Assembly (NCBI RefSeq): GCF_933775445.1 | Contig: NW_026089515.1 | Coordinates: 1-64,000 of the forward strand | Direction of reading: 5' to 3' | Length of the DNA: 64,000 bases | Source: Argentina anserina | Lineage: Eukaryota; Streptophyta; Magnoliopsida; Rosales; Rosaceae | Shown here: positions 36,801 through 50,569 of the stretch, in pieces | Numbering within the stretch: position 1 is the first letter of the stretch | How the letters are laid out: each line of letters begins with the position of its first letter | Position numbers and translations under genes: made by a program | The notes under the pieces: generated by a model | Database searches by the model: none | What the model saw: only the letters and a program-made list of their open reading frames with translations | Told to the model about the DNA's origin: nothing

Positions 36801-39800
36801 CCACACTGGAAACACTCTCAAATTCAAGAGAAATTCGCATCGAAAGCCGTTCAGAAAGATACTCAAACGAGAATTGAAAAGATACTCAAATTGCAATAGT
36901 AAACATACTCAAACGATAGAAAGATACTCAGTTTGAAAGAAACACACGCCCACACTGGAAACACTCTCAAATTCAAGAAAAACTCGCATCGAAAGCCGTT
37001 CAGAAAGATACTCAAACGAGAATTGAAAAGATACTCAAATTGCAATAGTAAACATACTCAAACGATAGAAAGATACTCAGTTTGAAAGAAACACACGCCC
37101 ACACTGGAAACACTCTCAAATTCAAGAAAAACTCGCATCGAAAGCCGTTCAGAAAGATACTCAAACGAGGATTCAAAAGATACTCATATTGCAATAGTAA
37201 ACATACTCAAACGATAGAAAGATACTCAGTTTGAAAAAAACACACGCCCGCACTGGAAACACTCTCAAATTCAAGAAAAACTCGCATCGAAAGCCGTTCA
37301 GAAAGATACTCAAACGAGAATTGAAAAGATACTCAAATTGCAATAGTAAACATACTCAAACGATAGAAAGATACTCAGTTTGAAAGAAACACACGCCCAC
37401 ACTGGAAACACTCTCAAATTCAAGAAAAACTGGCATCGAAAGCCGTTCAGAAAGATACTCAAACGAGGATTCAAAAGATACTCATATTGCAATAGTAAAC
37501 ATACTCAAACGATAGAAAGATACTCAGTTTGAAAAAAACACACGCCCGCACTGGAAACACTCTCAAATTCAAGAAAAACTCGCATCGAAAGCCGTTCGGA
37601 AAGATACTCAAACGAGAATTGAAAAGATACTCAAATTGCAATAGTAAACATACTCAAACGATAGAAAGATACTCAGTTTGAAAGAAACACACGCCCACAC
37701 TGGAAACACTCTCAAATTCAAGAAAAACTCGCATCGAAAGCCGTTCAGAAAGATACTCAAACGAGGATTCAAAAGATACTCATATTGCAATAGTAAACAT
37801 ACTCAAATGATAGAAAGATACTCAGTTTGAAAAAAACACACGCCCACACTGGAAACACTCTCAAAATCAAGAAAAACTCGCATCGAAAGCCGTTCAGAAA
37901 GATACTCAAACGAGGATTGAAAAGATACTCAAATTGCAATAGTAAACATACTCAAACGATAGAAAGATACTCAGTTTGAAAGAACCACACGCCCACACTG
38001 GAAACACTCTCAAATTCAAGAGAAACTCGCATCAGAAAGCCTTACAGAAACATACTCAAACGAGAATTGAAAAGATACTCAAAGTGCAATAGTAAACATA
38101 CTCAAACGATAGAAAGATACTCAGTTTGAAAGAAACACACGCCCACACTGGAAACACTCTCAAATTCAAGAAAAACTCGCATCGAAAGCCGTTCAGAAAG
38201 ATACTCAAACGAGAATTGAAAAGATACTCAAATTGCAATAGTAAACATACTCAAACGATAGAAAGATACTCAGTTTGAAAGAAACACACGCCCACACTGG
38301 AAACACTCTCAAAATCAAGAAAAACTCGCATCGAAAGCCGTTCAGAAAGATACTCTAACGAGAATTGAAAAGATACTCAAATTGCAATTGTAAACATACT
38401 CAAACGATAGAAAGATACTCAGTTTGAAAGAAACACACGCCCACACTGGAAACACTCTCAAATTCAAGAAAAACTCGCATCAGAAATTCCTACAGAAACA
38501 TACTCAAACGAGAATTGAAAAGATACTCAAAGTGCAATAGTAAACATACTCAAACGATAGAAAGATACTCAGTTTAAAAGAAACACACGCCCACACTGGA
38601 AACACTCTCAAATTCAAGAAAAACTCGCATCAGAAAGGCTTACAGAATGATACTCAAACGAGAATTAAAAAAAAAACTCAAAGTGCAATAGTAAACATAC
38701 TCAAACGATAGAAAGATACTCAGTTTGAGAGAAACACACGCCCACACTGGAAACACTCTCAAAATCAAGAAAAACTCGCATCGAAAGCCGTTCAGAAAGA
38801 TACTCAAACGAGAATTGAAAAGATACTCAAATTGCAATTGTAAACATACTCAAACGATAGAAAGATACTCAGTTTGAAAGAAACACACGCCCACACTGGA
38901 AACACTCTCAAATTCAAGAGAAACTCGCATCAGAAAGCCTTACAGAAACATACTCAAACGAGAATTGAAAAGATACTCAAAGTGCAATAGTAAACATACT
39001 CAAACGATAGAAAGATACTCAGTTTGAGAGAAACACACGCCCACACTGGAAACACTCTCAAAATCAAGAAAAACTCGCATCGAAAGCCGTTCAGAAAGAT
39101 ACTCAAACGAGAATTGAAAAGATACTCAAATTGCAATAGTAAACATACTCAAACGATAGAAAGATACTCAGTTTGAAAGAAACACACGCCCACACTGGAA
39201 ACACTCTCAAATTCAAGAGAAACTCGCATCAGAAAGCCTTACAGAAACATACTCAAACGAGAATTGAAAAGATACTCAAAGTGCAATAGTAAACATACTC
39301 AAACGATAGAAAGATACTCAGTTTGAAAGAAACACACGCCCACACTGGAAACACTCTCAAAATCAAGAAAAACTCGCATCGAAAGCCGTTCAGAAAGATA
39401 CTCAAACGAGAATTGAAAAGATACTCAAATTGCAATAGTAAACATACTCAAACGATAGAAAGATACTCAGTTTGAAAGAAACACACGCCCACACTGGAAA
39501 CACTATCAAATTCAAGAAAAACTCGCATCGAAAGCCGTTCGGAAAGATACTCAAACGAGAATTGAAAAGATACTCAAATTGCAATAGTAAACATACTCAA
39601 ACGATAGAAAGATACTCAGTTTGAAAGAAACACACGCCCACACTGGAAACACTCTCAAATTCAAGAAAAACTCGCATCGAAAGCCGTTCAGAAAGATACT
39701 CAAACGAGGATTCAAAAGATACTCATATTGCAATAGTAAACATACTCAAACGATAGAAAGATACTCAGTTTGAAAGAAACACACGCCCACACTGGAAACA

Positions 39801-39998
39801 CTCTCAAATTCAAGAGAAATTCGCATCGAAAGCCGTTCAGAAAGATACTCAAACGAGAATTGAAAAGATACTCAAATTGCAATAGTAAACATACTCAAAC
39901 GATAGAAAGATACTCAGTTTGAAAGAAACACACACCCACACTGGAAACACTCTCAAATTCAAGAAAAACTCGCATCGAAAGCCGTTCAGAAAGATACT
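33887..39998. repeat. A-D-E-B domain with scattered duplicates and first CTCAAAATC units
   Basis: Class A, D, E and B units alternate with no single dominant period. The AAAAACTGGCATCG mark links ~33,995 and ~37,426 at 3,431 bp. A singleton cluster at 34,990-35,280 has GATATTCAG, CATACTTAAACG, CTCCAATTGC and AACACACTC. The CTCAAAATC allele first appears near 37,862 and becomes common afterwards. TTTGAGAGAAAC is seen near 31,713 and again from 38,728. CAGAAATTCCTACAG appears near 38,481. These new alleles mark the start of the material that forms the 14-mer repeats downstream. Confidence 0.65.
38640..38700 (+). repeat. Monomer with A-run replacing GAAAAGATAC
   Basis: At about 38,665 the usual GAGAATTGAAAAGATACTC is replaced by GAGAATT followed by a run of ten A and then CTCAAAGTGC. 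The flanks stay in register with the rest of the array. Only this copy has it. A single-copy A-run in a long read assembly can be a true mutation or a base-calling artefact, and I cannot separate the two. Confidence 0.7.
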
Positions 39999-42900
39999 CA
40001 AACGAGAATTGAAAAGATACTCAAATTGCAATAGTAAACATACTCAAACGATAGAAAGATACTCAGTTTGAAAGAAACACACGCCCGCACTGGAAACACT
40101 CTCAAATTCAAGAAAAACTCGCATCGAAAGCCGTTCAGAAAGATACTCAAACGAGGATTCAAAAGATACTCATATTGCAATAGTAAACATACTCAAACGA
40201 TAGAAAGATACTCAGTTTGAAAAAAACACACGCCCGCACTGGAAACACTCTCAAATTCAAGAAAAACTCGCATCGAAAGCCGTTAAGAAAGATACTCAAA
40301 CGAGAATTGAAAAGATACTCAAATTGCAATAGTAAACATACTCAAACGATAGAAAGATACTCAGTTTGAAAGAAACACACGCCCACACTGGAAACACTCT
40401 CAAATTCAAGAAAAACTGGCATCGAAAGCCGTTCAGAAAGATACTCAAACGAGGATTCAAAAGATACTCATATTGCAATAGTAAACATACTCAAACGATA
40501 GAAAGATACTCAGTTTGAAAAAAACACACGCCCGCACTGGAAACACTCAAATTCAAGAAAAACTCGCATCGAAAGCCGTTCGGAAAGATACTCAAACGAG
40601 AATTGAAAAGATACTCAAATTGCAATAGTAAACATACTCAAACGATAGAAAGATACTCAGTTTGAAAGAAACACACGCCCACACTGGAAACACTCTCAAA
40701 TTCAAGAAAAACTCGCATCGAAAGCCGTTCAGAAAGATACTCAAACGAGGATTCAAAAGATACTCATATTGCAATAGTAAACATACTCAAATGATAGAAA
40801 GATACTCAGTTTGAAAAAAACACACGCCCGCACTGGAAACACTCTCAAATTCAAGAAAAACTCGCATCGAAAGCCGTTCAGAAAGATACTCAAACGAGGA
40901 TTGAAAAGATACTCAAATTGCAATAGTAAACATACTCAAACGATAGAAAGATACTCAGTTTGAAAGAACCACACGCCCACACTGGAAACACTCTCAAATT
41001 CAAGAGAAACTCGCATCAGAAAGCCTTACAGAAACATACTCAAACGAGAATTGAAAAGATACTCAAAGTGCAATAGTAAACATACTCAAACGATAGAAAG
41101 ATACTCAGTTTGAAAGAAACACACGCCCACACTGGAAACACTCTCAAATTCAAGAAAAACTCGCATCGAAAGCCGTTCAGAAAGATACTCAAACGAGAAT
41201 TGAAAAGATACTCAAATTGCAATAGTAAACATACTCAAACGATAGAAAGATACTCAGTTTGAAAGAAACACACGCCCACACTGGAAACACTCTCAAAATC
41301 AAGAAAAACTCGCATCGAAAGCCGTTCAGAAAGATACTCAAACGAGAATTGAAAAGATACTCAAATTGCAATTGTAAACATACTCAAACGATAGATAGAT
41401 ACTCAGTTTGAAAGAAACACACGCCCACACTGGAAACACTCTCAAATTCAAGAAAAACTCGCATCAGAAATTCCTACAGAAACATACTCAAACGAGAATT
41501 GAAAAGATACTCAAAGTGCAATAGTAAACATACTCAAACGATAGAAAGATACTCAGTTTAAAAGAAACACACGCCCACACTGGAAACACTCTCAAAATCA
41601 AAAAAAACTCGCATCGAATGCCGTTCAGAAAGATACTCAAACGAGAATTGAAAAGATACTCAAATTGCAATAGTAAACATACTCAAACGATAGAAAGATA
41701 CTCAGTTTGAAAGAAACACACGCCCACACTGGAAACAATATCAAATTCAAGAAAAACTCGCATCGAAAGCCGTTCAGAAAGATACTCAAACGAGAATTGA
41801 AAAGATACTCAAATTGCAATAGGAAACATACTCAAACGATAGAAAGATACTCAGTTTGAAAGAACCACACGCCCACACTGGAAACACTCTCAAATTCAAG
41901 AGAAACTCGCATCAGAAAGCCTTACAGAAACATACTCAAACGAGAATTGAAAAGATACTCAAAGTGCAATAGTAAACATACTCAAACGATAGAAAGATAC
42001 TCAGTTTGAGAGAAACACACGCCCACACTGGAAACACTCTCAAAATCAAGAAAAACTCGCATCGAAAGCCGTTCAGAAAGATACTCAAACGAGAATTGAA
42101 AAGATACTCAAATTGCAATAGTAAACATACTCAAACGATAGAAAGATACTCAGTTTGAAAGAAACACACGCCCGCACTGGAAACACTCTCAAATTCAAGA
42201 AAAACTCGCATCGAAAGCCGTTCAGAAAGATACTCAAACGAGGATTCAAAAGATACTCATATTGCAATAGTAAACATACTCAAACGATAGAAAGATACTC
42301 AGTTTGAAAAAAACACACGCCCGCACTGGAAACACTCTCAAATTCAAGAAAAACTCGCATCGAAAGCCGTTCAGAAAGATACTCAAACGAGAATTGAAAA
42401 GATACTCAAATTGCAATAGTAAACATACTCAAACGATAGAAAGATACTCAGTTTGAAAGAAACACACGCCCACACTGGAAACACTCTCAAATTCAAGAAA
42501 AACTGGCATCGAAAGCCGTTCAGAAAGATACTCAAACGAGGATTCAAAAGATACTCATATTGCAATAGTAAACATACTCAAACGATAGAAAGATACTCAG
42601 TTTGAAAAAAACACACGCCCGCACTGGAAACACTCTCAAATTCAAGAAAAACTCGCATCGAAAGCCGTTCGGAAAGATACTCAAACGAGAATTGAAAAGA
42701 TACTCAAATTGCAATAGTAAACATACTCAAACGATAGAAAGATACTCAGTTTGAAAGAAACACACGCCCACACTGGAAACACTCTCAAATTCAAGAAAAA
42801 CTCGCATCGAAAGCCGTTCAGAAAGATACTCAAACGAGGATTCAAAAGATACTCATATTGCAATAGTAAACATACTCAAATGATAGAAAGATACTCAGTT

Positions 42901-44323
42901 TGAAAAAAACACACGCCCGCACTGGAAACACTCTCAAATTCAAGAAAAACTCGCATCGAAAGCCGTTCAGAAAGATACTCAAACGAGGATTGAAAAGATA
43001 CTCAAATTGCAATAGTAAACATACTCAAACGATAGAAAGATACTCAGTTTGAAAGAACCACACGCCCACACTGGAAACACTCTCAAATTCAAGAGAAACT
43101 CGCATCAGAAAGCCTTACAGACACATACTCAAACGAGAATTGAAAAGATACTCAAAGTGCAATAGTAAACATACTCAAACGATAGAAAGATACTCAGTTT
43201 GAAAGAAACACACGCCCACACTGGAAACACTCTCAAATTCAAGAAAAACTCGCATCGAAAGCCGTTCAGAAAGATACTCAAACGAGAATTGAAAAGATAC
43301 TCAAATTGCAATAGTAAACATACTCAAACGATAGAAAGATACTCAGTTTGAAAGAAACACACGCCCACACTGGAAACACTCTCAAAATCAAGAAAAACTC
43401 GCATCGAAAGCCGTTCAGAAAGATACTCTAACGAGAATTGAAAAGATACTCAAATTGCAATTGTAAACATACTCAAACGATAGAAAGATACTCAGTTTGA
43501 AAGAAACACACGCCCACACTGGAAACACTCTCAAAATCAAGAAAAACTCGCATCGAAAGCCGTTCAGAAAGATACTCAAACGATAATTGAAAAGATACTC
43601 AAATTGCAATTGTAAACATACTCAAACGATAGATAGATACTCAGTTTGAAAGAAACACACGCCCACACTGGAAACACTCTCAAATTCAAGAAAAACTCGC
43701 ATCAGAAATTCCTACAGAAACATACTCAAACGAGAATTGAAAAGATACTCAAAGTGCAATAGTAAACATACTCAAACGATAGAAAGATACTCAGTTTAAA
43801 AGAAACACACGCCCACACTGGAAACACTCTCAAAATCAAGAAAAACTCGCATCGAATGCCGTTCAGAAAGATACTCAAACGAGAATTGAAAAGATACTCA
43901 AATTGCAATAGTAAACATACTCAAACGATAGAAAGATACTCAGTTTGAAAGAAACACACGCCCACACTGGAAACACTATCAAATTCAAGAAAAACTCGCA
44001 TCGAAAGCCGTTCAGAAAGATACTCAAACGAGAATTGAAAAGATACTCAAATTGCAATAGGAAACATACTCAAACGATAGAAAGATACTCAGTTTGAAAG
44101 AACCACACGCCCACACTGGAAACACTCTCAAATTCAAGAGAAACTCGCATCAGAAAGCCTTACAGAAACATACTCAAACGAGAATTGAAAAGATACTCAA
44201 AGTGCAATAGTAAACATACTCAAACGATAGAAAGATACTCAGTTTGAGAGAAACACACGCCCACACTGGAAACACTCTCAAAATCAAGAAAAACTCGCAT
44301 CGAAAGCCGTTCAGAAAGATACT
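39998..44323. repeat. 14-monomer higher-order repeat, 2,089 bp period, second copy with one extra monomer
   Basis: About 39,998-42,084 is repeated at 42,085-44,322. Shared marks are AAAAACTGGCATCG (~40,414 and 42,501), GTTCGGAAAG (~40,577 and 42,667), CAAATGATAGAAAG (~40,787 and 42,878), GATAGATAGATAC (~41,391 and 43,629), CAGAAATTCCTACAG (~41,466 and 43,704), ATCGAATGCCG (~41,614 and 43,852) and CAATAGGAAAC (~41,818 and 44,056). The offset is 2,087 at first, because copy one lacks two bases (AACACTCAAATTC at ~40,543). It becomes 2,089, then 2,238 after ~43,300, where copy two has one extra monomer (tandem CTCAAAATC and GCAATTGTAAAC units at 43,380-43,620). Confidence 0.85.
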
Positions 44324-44999
44324 CAAACGAGAATTGAAAAGATACTCAAATTGCAATAGTAAACATACTCAAACGATAGAAAGATACTCAGTTTGAAAGA
44401 AACACACGCCCACACTGGAAACACTCTCAAATTCAAGAAAAACTCGCATCGAAAGCCGTTCAGAAAGATACTCAAACGAGAATTGAAAAGATACTCAAAT
44501 TGCAATAGTAAACATACTCAAACGATAGAAAGATACTCAGTTTGAAAGAAACACACGCCCACACTGGAAACACTCTCAAAATCAAGAAAAACTCGCATCG
44601 AAAGCCGTTCAGAAAGATACTCTAACGAGAATTGAAAAGATACTCAAATTGCAATTGTAAACATACTCAAACGATAGAAAGATACTCAGTTTGAAAGAAA
44701 CACACGCCCACACTGGAAACACTCTCAAATTCAAGAAAAACTCGCATCAGAAATTCCTACAGAAACATACTCAAACGAGAATTGAAAAGATACTCAAAGT
44801 GCAATAGTAAACATACTCAAACGATAGAAAGATACTCAGTTTAAAAGAAACACACGCCCACACTGGAAACACTCTCAAATTCAAGAAAAACTCGCATCAG
44901 AAAGGCTTACAGAATGATACTCAAACGAGAATTGAAAAGATACTCAAAGTGCAATAGTAAACATACTCAAACGATAGAAAGATACTCAGTTTGAGAGAA

Positions 45000-47900
45000 A
45001 CACACGCCCACACTGGAAACACTCTCAAAATCAAGAAAAACTCGCATCGAAAGCCGTTCAGAAAGATACTCAAACGAGAATTGAAAAGATACTCAAATTG
45101 CAATTGTAAACATACTCAAACGATAGAAAGATACTCAGTTTGAAAGAAACACACGCCCACACTGGAAACACTCTCAAATTCAAGAGAAACTCGCATCAGA
45201 AAGCCTTACAGAAACATACTCAAACGAGAATTGAAAAGATACTCAAAGTGCAATAGTAAACATACTCAAACGATAGAAAGATACTCAGTTTGAGAGAAAC
45301 ACACGCCCACACTGGAAACACTCTCAAAATCAAGAAAAACTCGCATCGAAAGCCGTTCAGAAAGATACTCAAACGAGAATTGAAAAGATACTCAAATTGC
45401 AATAGTAAACATACTCAAACGATAGAAAGATACTCAGTTTGAAAGAAACACACGCCCACACTGGAAACACTCTCAAATTCAAGAGAAACTCGCATCAGAA
45501 AGCCTTACAGAAACATACTCAAACGAGAATTGAAAAGATACTCAAAGTGCAATAGTAAACATACTCAAACGATAGAAAGATACTCAGTTTGAAAGAAACA
45601 CACGCCCACACTGGAAACACTCTCAAAATCAAGAACAATTCGCATCGAAAGCCGTTCAGAAAGATACTCAAACGAGAATTGAAAAGATACTCAAATTGCA
45701 ATAGTAAACATACTCAAACGATAGAAAGATACTCAGTTTGAAAGAAACACACGCCCACACTGGAAACACTCTCAAATTCAAGAGAAACTCGCATCAGAAA
45801 GCCTTACAGAAACATACTCAAACGAGAATTGAAAAGATACTCAAAGTGCAATAGTAAACATACTCAAACGATAGAAAGATACTCAGTTTGAGAGAAACAC
45901 ACGCCCACACTGGAAACACTCTCAAAATCAAGAAAAACTCGCATCGAAAGCCGTTCAGAAAGATACTCAAACGAGAATTGAAAAGATACTCAAATTGCAA
46001 TAGTAAACATACTCAAACGATAGAAAGATACTCAGTTTGAAAGAAACACACGCCCACACTGGAAACACTCTCAAATTCAAGAGAAATTCGCATCGAAAGC
46101 CGTTCAGAAAGATACTCTAACGAGAATTGAAAAGATACTCAAATTGCAATTGTAAACATACTCAAACGATAGAAAGATACTCAGTTTGAAAGAAACACAC
46201 GCCCACACTGGAAACACTCTCAAATTCAAGAGAAACTCGCATCAGAAAGCCTTACAGAAACATACTGAAACGAGAATTGAAAAGATACTTAAAGTGCAAT
46301 AGTAAACATACTCAAACGATAGAAAGATACTCAGTTTGAAAGAAACACACGCCCACACTGGAAACACTCTCAAAATCAAGAAAAACTCGCATCGAAAGCC
46401 GTTCAGAAAGATACTCAAACGAGAATTGAAAAGATACTCAAATTGCAATAGTAAACATACTCAAACGATAGAAAGATACTCAGTTTGAAAGAACCACACG
46501 CCCACACTGGAAACACTCTCAAATTCAAGAGAAACTCGCATCAGAAAGCCTTACAGAAACATACTCAAACGAGAATTGAAAAGATACTCAAAGTGCAATA
46601 GTAAACATACTCAAACGATAGAAAGATACTCAGTTTGAAAGAAACACACGCCCACACTGGAAACACTCTCAAATTCAAGAAAAACTCGCATCGAAAGCCG
46701 TTCAGAAAGATACTCAAACGAGAATTGAAAAGATACTCAAATTGCAATAGTAAACATACTCAAACGATAGAAAGATACTCAGTTTGAAAGAACCACACGC
46801 CCACACTGGAAACACTCTCAAATTCAAGAGAAACTCGCATCAGAAAGCCTTACAGAAACATACTCAAACGAGAATTGAAAAGATACTCAAAGTGCAATAG
46901 TAAACATACTCAAACGATAGAAAGATACTCAGTTTGAGAGAAACACACGCCCACACTGGAAACACTCTCAAAATCAAGAAAAACTCGCATCGAAAGCCGT
47001 TCAGAAAGATACTCAAACGAGAATTGAAAAGATACTCAAATTGCAATAGTAAACATACTCAAACGATAGAAAGATACTCAGTTTGAAAGAAACACACGCC
47101 CACACTGGAAACACTCTCAAAATCAAGAAAAACTCGCATCGAAAGCCGTTCAGAAAGATACTCAAACGAGAATTGAAAAGATACTCAAATTGCAATTGTA
47201 AACATACTCAAACGATAGAAAGATACTCAGTTTGAAAGAAACACACGCCCACACTGGAAACACTCTCAAATTCAAGAGAAACTCGCATCAGAAAGCCTTA
47301 CAGAAACATACTCAAACGAGAATTGAAAAGATACTCAAAGTGCAATAGTAAACATACTCAAACGATAGAAAGATACTCAGTTTGAGAGAAACACACGCCC
47401 ACACTGGAAACACTCTCAAAATCAAGAAAAACTCGCATCGAAAGCCGTTCAGAAAGATACTCAAACGAGAATTGAAAAGATACTCAAATTGCAATAGTAA
47501 ACATACTCAAACGATAGAAAGATACTCAGTTTGAAAGAAACACACGCCCACACTGGAAACACTCTCAAATTCAAGAGAAACTCGCATCAGAAAGCCTTAC
47601 AGAAAGATACTCAAACGAGAATTGAAAAGATACTCAAAGTGCAATAGTAAACATACTCAAACGATAGAAAGATACTCAGTTTGAAAGAAACACACGCCCA
47701 CACTGGAAACACTCTCAAAATCAAGAACAATTCGCATCGAAAGCCGTTCAGAAAGATACTCAAACGAGAATTGAAAAGATACTCAAATTGCAATAGTAAA
47801 CATACTCAAACGATAGAAAGATACTCAGTTTGAAAGAAACACACGCCCACACTGGAAACACTCTCAAATTCAAGAGAAACTCGCATCAGAAAGCCTTACA

Positions 47901-48882
47901 GAAACATACTCAAACGAGAATTGAAAAGATACTCAAAGTGCAATAGTAAACATACTCAAACGATAGAAAGATACTCAGTTTGAGAGAAACACACGCCCAC
48001 ACTGGAAACACTCTCAAAATCAAGAAAAACTCGCATCGAAAGCCGTTCAGAAAGATACTCAAACGAGAATTGAAAAGATACTCAAATTGCAATAGTAAAC
48101 ATACTCAAACGATAGAAAGATACTCAGTTTGAAAGAAACACACGCCCACACTGGAAACACTCTCAAATTCAAGAGAAATTCGCATCGAAAGCCGTTCAGA
48201 AAGATACTCTAACGAGAATTGAAAAGATACTCAAATTGCAATTGTAAACATACTCAAACGATAGAAAGATACTCAGTTTGAAAGAAACACACGCCCACAC
48301 TGGAAACACTCTCAAATTCAAGAGAAACTCGCATCAGAAAGCCTTACAGAAACATACTGAAACGAGAATTGAAAAGATACTTAAAGTGCAATAGTAAACA
48401 TACTCAAACGATAGAAAGATACTCAGTTTGACAGAAACACACGCCCACACTGGAAACACTCTCAAAATCAAGAAAAACTCGCATCGAAAGCCGTTCAGAA
48501 AGATACTCAAACGAGAATTGAAAAGATACTCAAATTGCAATAGTAAACATACTCAAACGATAGAAAGATACTCAGTTTGAAAGAAACACACGCCCCACAC
48601 TGGAAACACTCTCAAATTCAAGAGAAACTCGCATCAGAAAGCCTTACAGAAACATACTCAAACGAGAATGAAAAGATACTCAAAGTGCAATAGTAAACAT
48701 ACTCAAACGATAGAAAGATACTCAGTTTGAAAGAAACACACGCCCACACTGGAAACACTCTCAAATTCAAGAAAAACTCGCATCGAAAGCCGTTCAGAAA
48801 GATACTCAAACGAGAATTGAAAAGATACTCAAATTGCAATAGTAAACATACTCAAACGATAGAAAGATACTCAGTTTGAAAG
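45000..48882. repeat. 14-monomer higher-order repeat, 2,092 bp period, ~1.9 copies
   Basis: About 45,000-47,091 matches 47,092-48,882. Shared rare marks are AAGAACAATTCGC (~45,631 and 47,723), TTTGAGAGAAAC (several, in register), AAGAGAAATTCGC (~46,079 and 48,171), CATACTCTAACG-type units (~46,114 and 48,206) and CATACTGAAACG with GATACTTAAAGTGC (~46,262 and 48,354). Differences include ACAGAAACA against ACAGAAAGA near 47,602, TTTGACAGAAAC at ~48,427, an extra C in CGCCCCACAC at ~48,592, and a lost T in GAGAATGAAAAG near 48,665. This differs in monomer order from the 2,089 bp unit just upstream. Confidence 0.82.
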
Positions 48883-48889
48883 AAACACA

Positions 48890-50390
48890 CGCCCACACTG
48901 GAAACACTATCAAATTCAAGAAAAACTCGCATCGAAAGCCGTTCAGAAAGATACTCAAACGAGAATTGAAAAGATACTCAAATTGCAATAGTAAACATAC
49001 TCAAACGATAGAAAGATACTCAGTTTGAAAGAACCACACGCCCACACTGGAAACACTCTCAAATTCAAGAGAAACTCGCATCAGAAAGCCTTACAGAAAC
49101 ATACTCAAACGAGAATTGAAAAGATACTCAAAGTGCAATAGTAAACATACTCAAACGATAGAAAGATACTCAGTTTGAGAGAAACACACGCCCACACTGG
49201 AAACACTCTCAAAATCAAGAAAAAACTCGCATCGAAAGCCGTTCAGAAAGATACTCAAACGAGAATTGAAAAGATACTCAAATTGCAATAGTAAACATAC
49301 TCAAACGATAGAAAGATACTCAGTTTGAAAGAAACACACGCCCACACTGGAAACACTCTCAAATTCAAGAGAAATTCGCATCGAAAGCCGTTCAGAAACA
49401 TACTCAAACGAGAATTGAAAAGATACTCAAAGTGCAAAAGTAAACATACTCAAACGATAGAAAGATACTCAGTTTGAAAAAAAACACACGCCCACACTGG
49501 AAACACTCTCAAATTCAAGAAAAACTCGCATCGAAAGCCGTTCAGAAAGATACTCAAACGAGAATTGAAAAGATACTCAAATTGCAATTGTAAACATACT
49601 CAAACGATAGAAAGATACTCAGTTTGAAAGAAACACACGCCCACACTGGAAACACTATCAAATTCAAGAAAAACTCGCATCGAAAGCCGTTCAGAAAGAT
49701 ACTCAAACGAGAATTGAAAAGATACTCAAATTGCAATAGTAAACATACTCAAACGATAGAAAGATACTCAGTTTGAAAGAACCACACGCCCACACTGGAA
49801 ACACTCTCAAATTCAAGAGAAACTCGCATCAGAAAGCCTTACAGAAACATACTCAAACGAGAATTGAAAAGATACTCAAAGTGCAATAGTAAACATACTC
49901 AAACGATAGAAAGATACTCAGTTTGAGAGAAACACACGCCCACACTGGAAACACTCTCAAAATCAAGAAAAACTCGCATCGAAAGCCGTTCAGAAAGATA
50001 CTCAAACGAGAATTGAAAAGATACTCAAATTGCAATAGTAAACATACTCAAACGATAGAAAGATACTCAGTTTGAAAGAAACACACGCCCACACTGGAAA
50101 CACTCTCAAATTCAAGAGAAATTCGCATCGAAAGCCGTTCAGAAACATACTCAAACGAGAATTGAAAAGATACTCAAAGTGCAAAAGTAAACATACTCAA
50201 ACGATAGAAAGATACTCAGTTTGAAAGAAACACACGCCCACACTGGAAACACTCTCAAATTCAAGAAAAACTCGCATCGAAAGCCGTTCAGAAAGATACT
50301 CAAACGAGAATTGAAAAGATACTCAAATTGCAATTGTAAACATACTCAAACGATAGAAAGATACTCAGTTTGAAAGAAACACACGCCCAC
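48890..50390. repeat. Tandem pair of 5-monomer units, ~747 bp period
   Basis: About 48,890-49,637 matches 49,638-50,386. Shared marks are CACTATCAAATTC (48,906 and 49,654), GAACCACACG (49,031 and 49,779), TTTGAGAGAAAC (~49,154 and ~49,901) and AAGTGCAAAAGTAAAC (~49,430 and ~50,177), which also alters the invariant TGCAATAG. The offset falls from 748 to 746 across the block because copy one has an extra A at ~49,205 and another in GAAAAAAAACACACG at ~49,477. Confidence 0.8.
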
Positions 50391-50569
50391 ACTGGAAACA
50401 CTCTCAAATTCAAGAAAAACTCGCATCGAAAGCTGCTCAGAAAGATACTGAAACGAGAATTGAAAAGATACTCAAATTGCAATAGTAAACATACTCAAAC
50501 GATAGAAAGATACTCAGTTTGAAAGAAACACACGCCCACACTGGAAACACTCTCAAAATCAAGAAAAAC

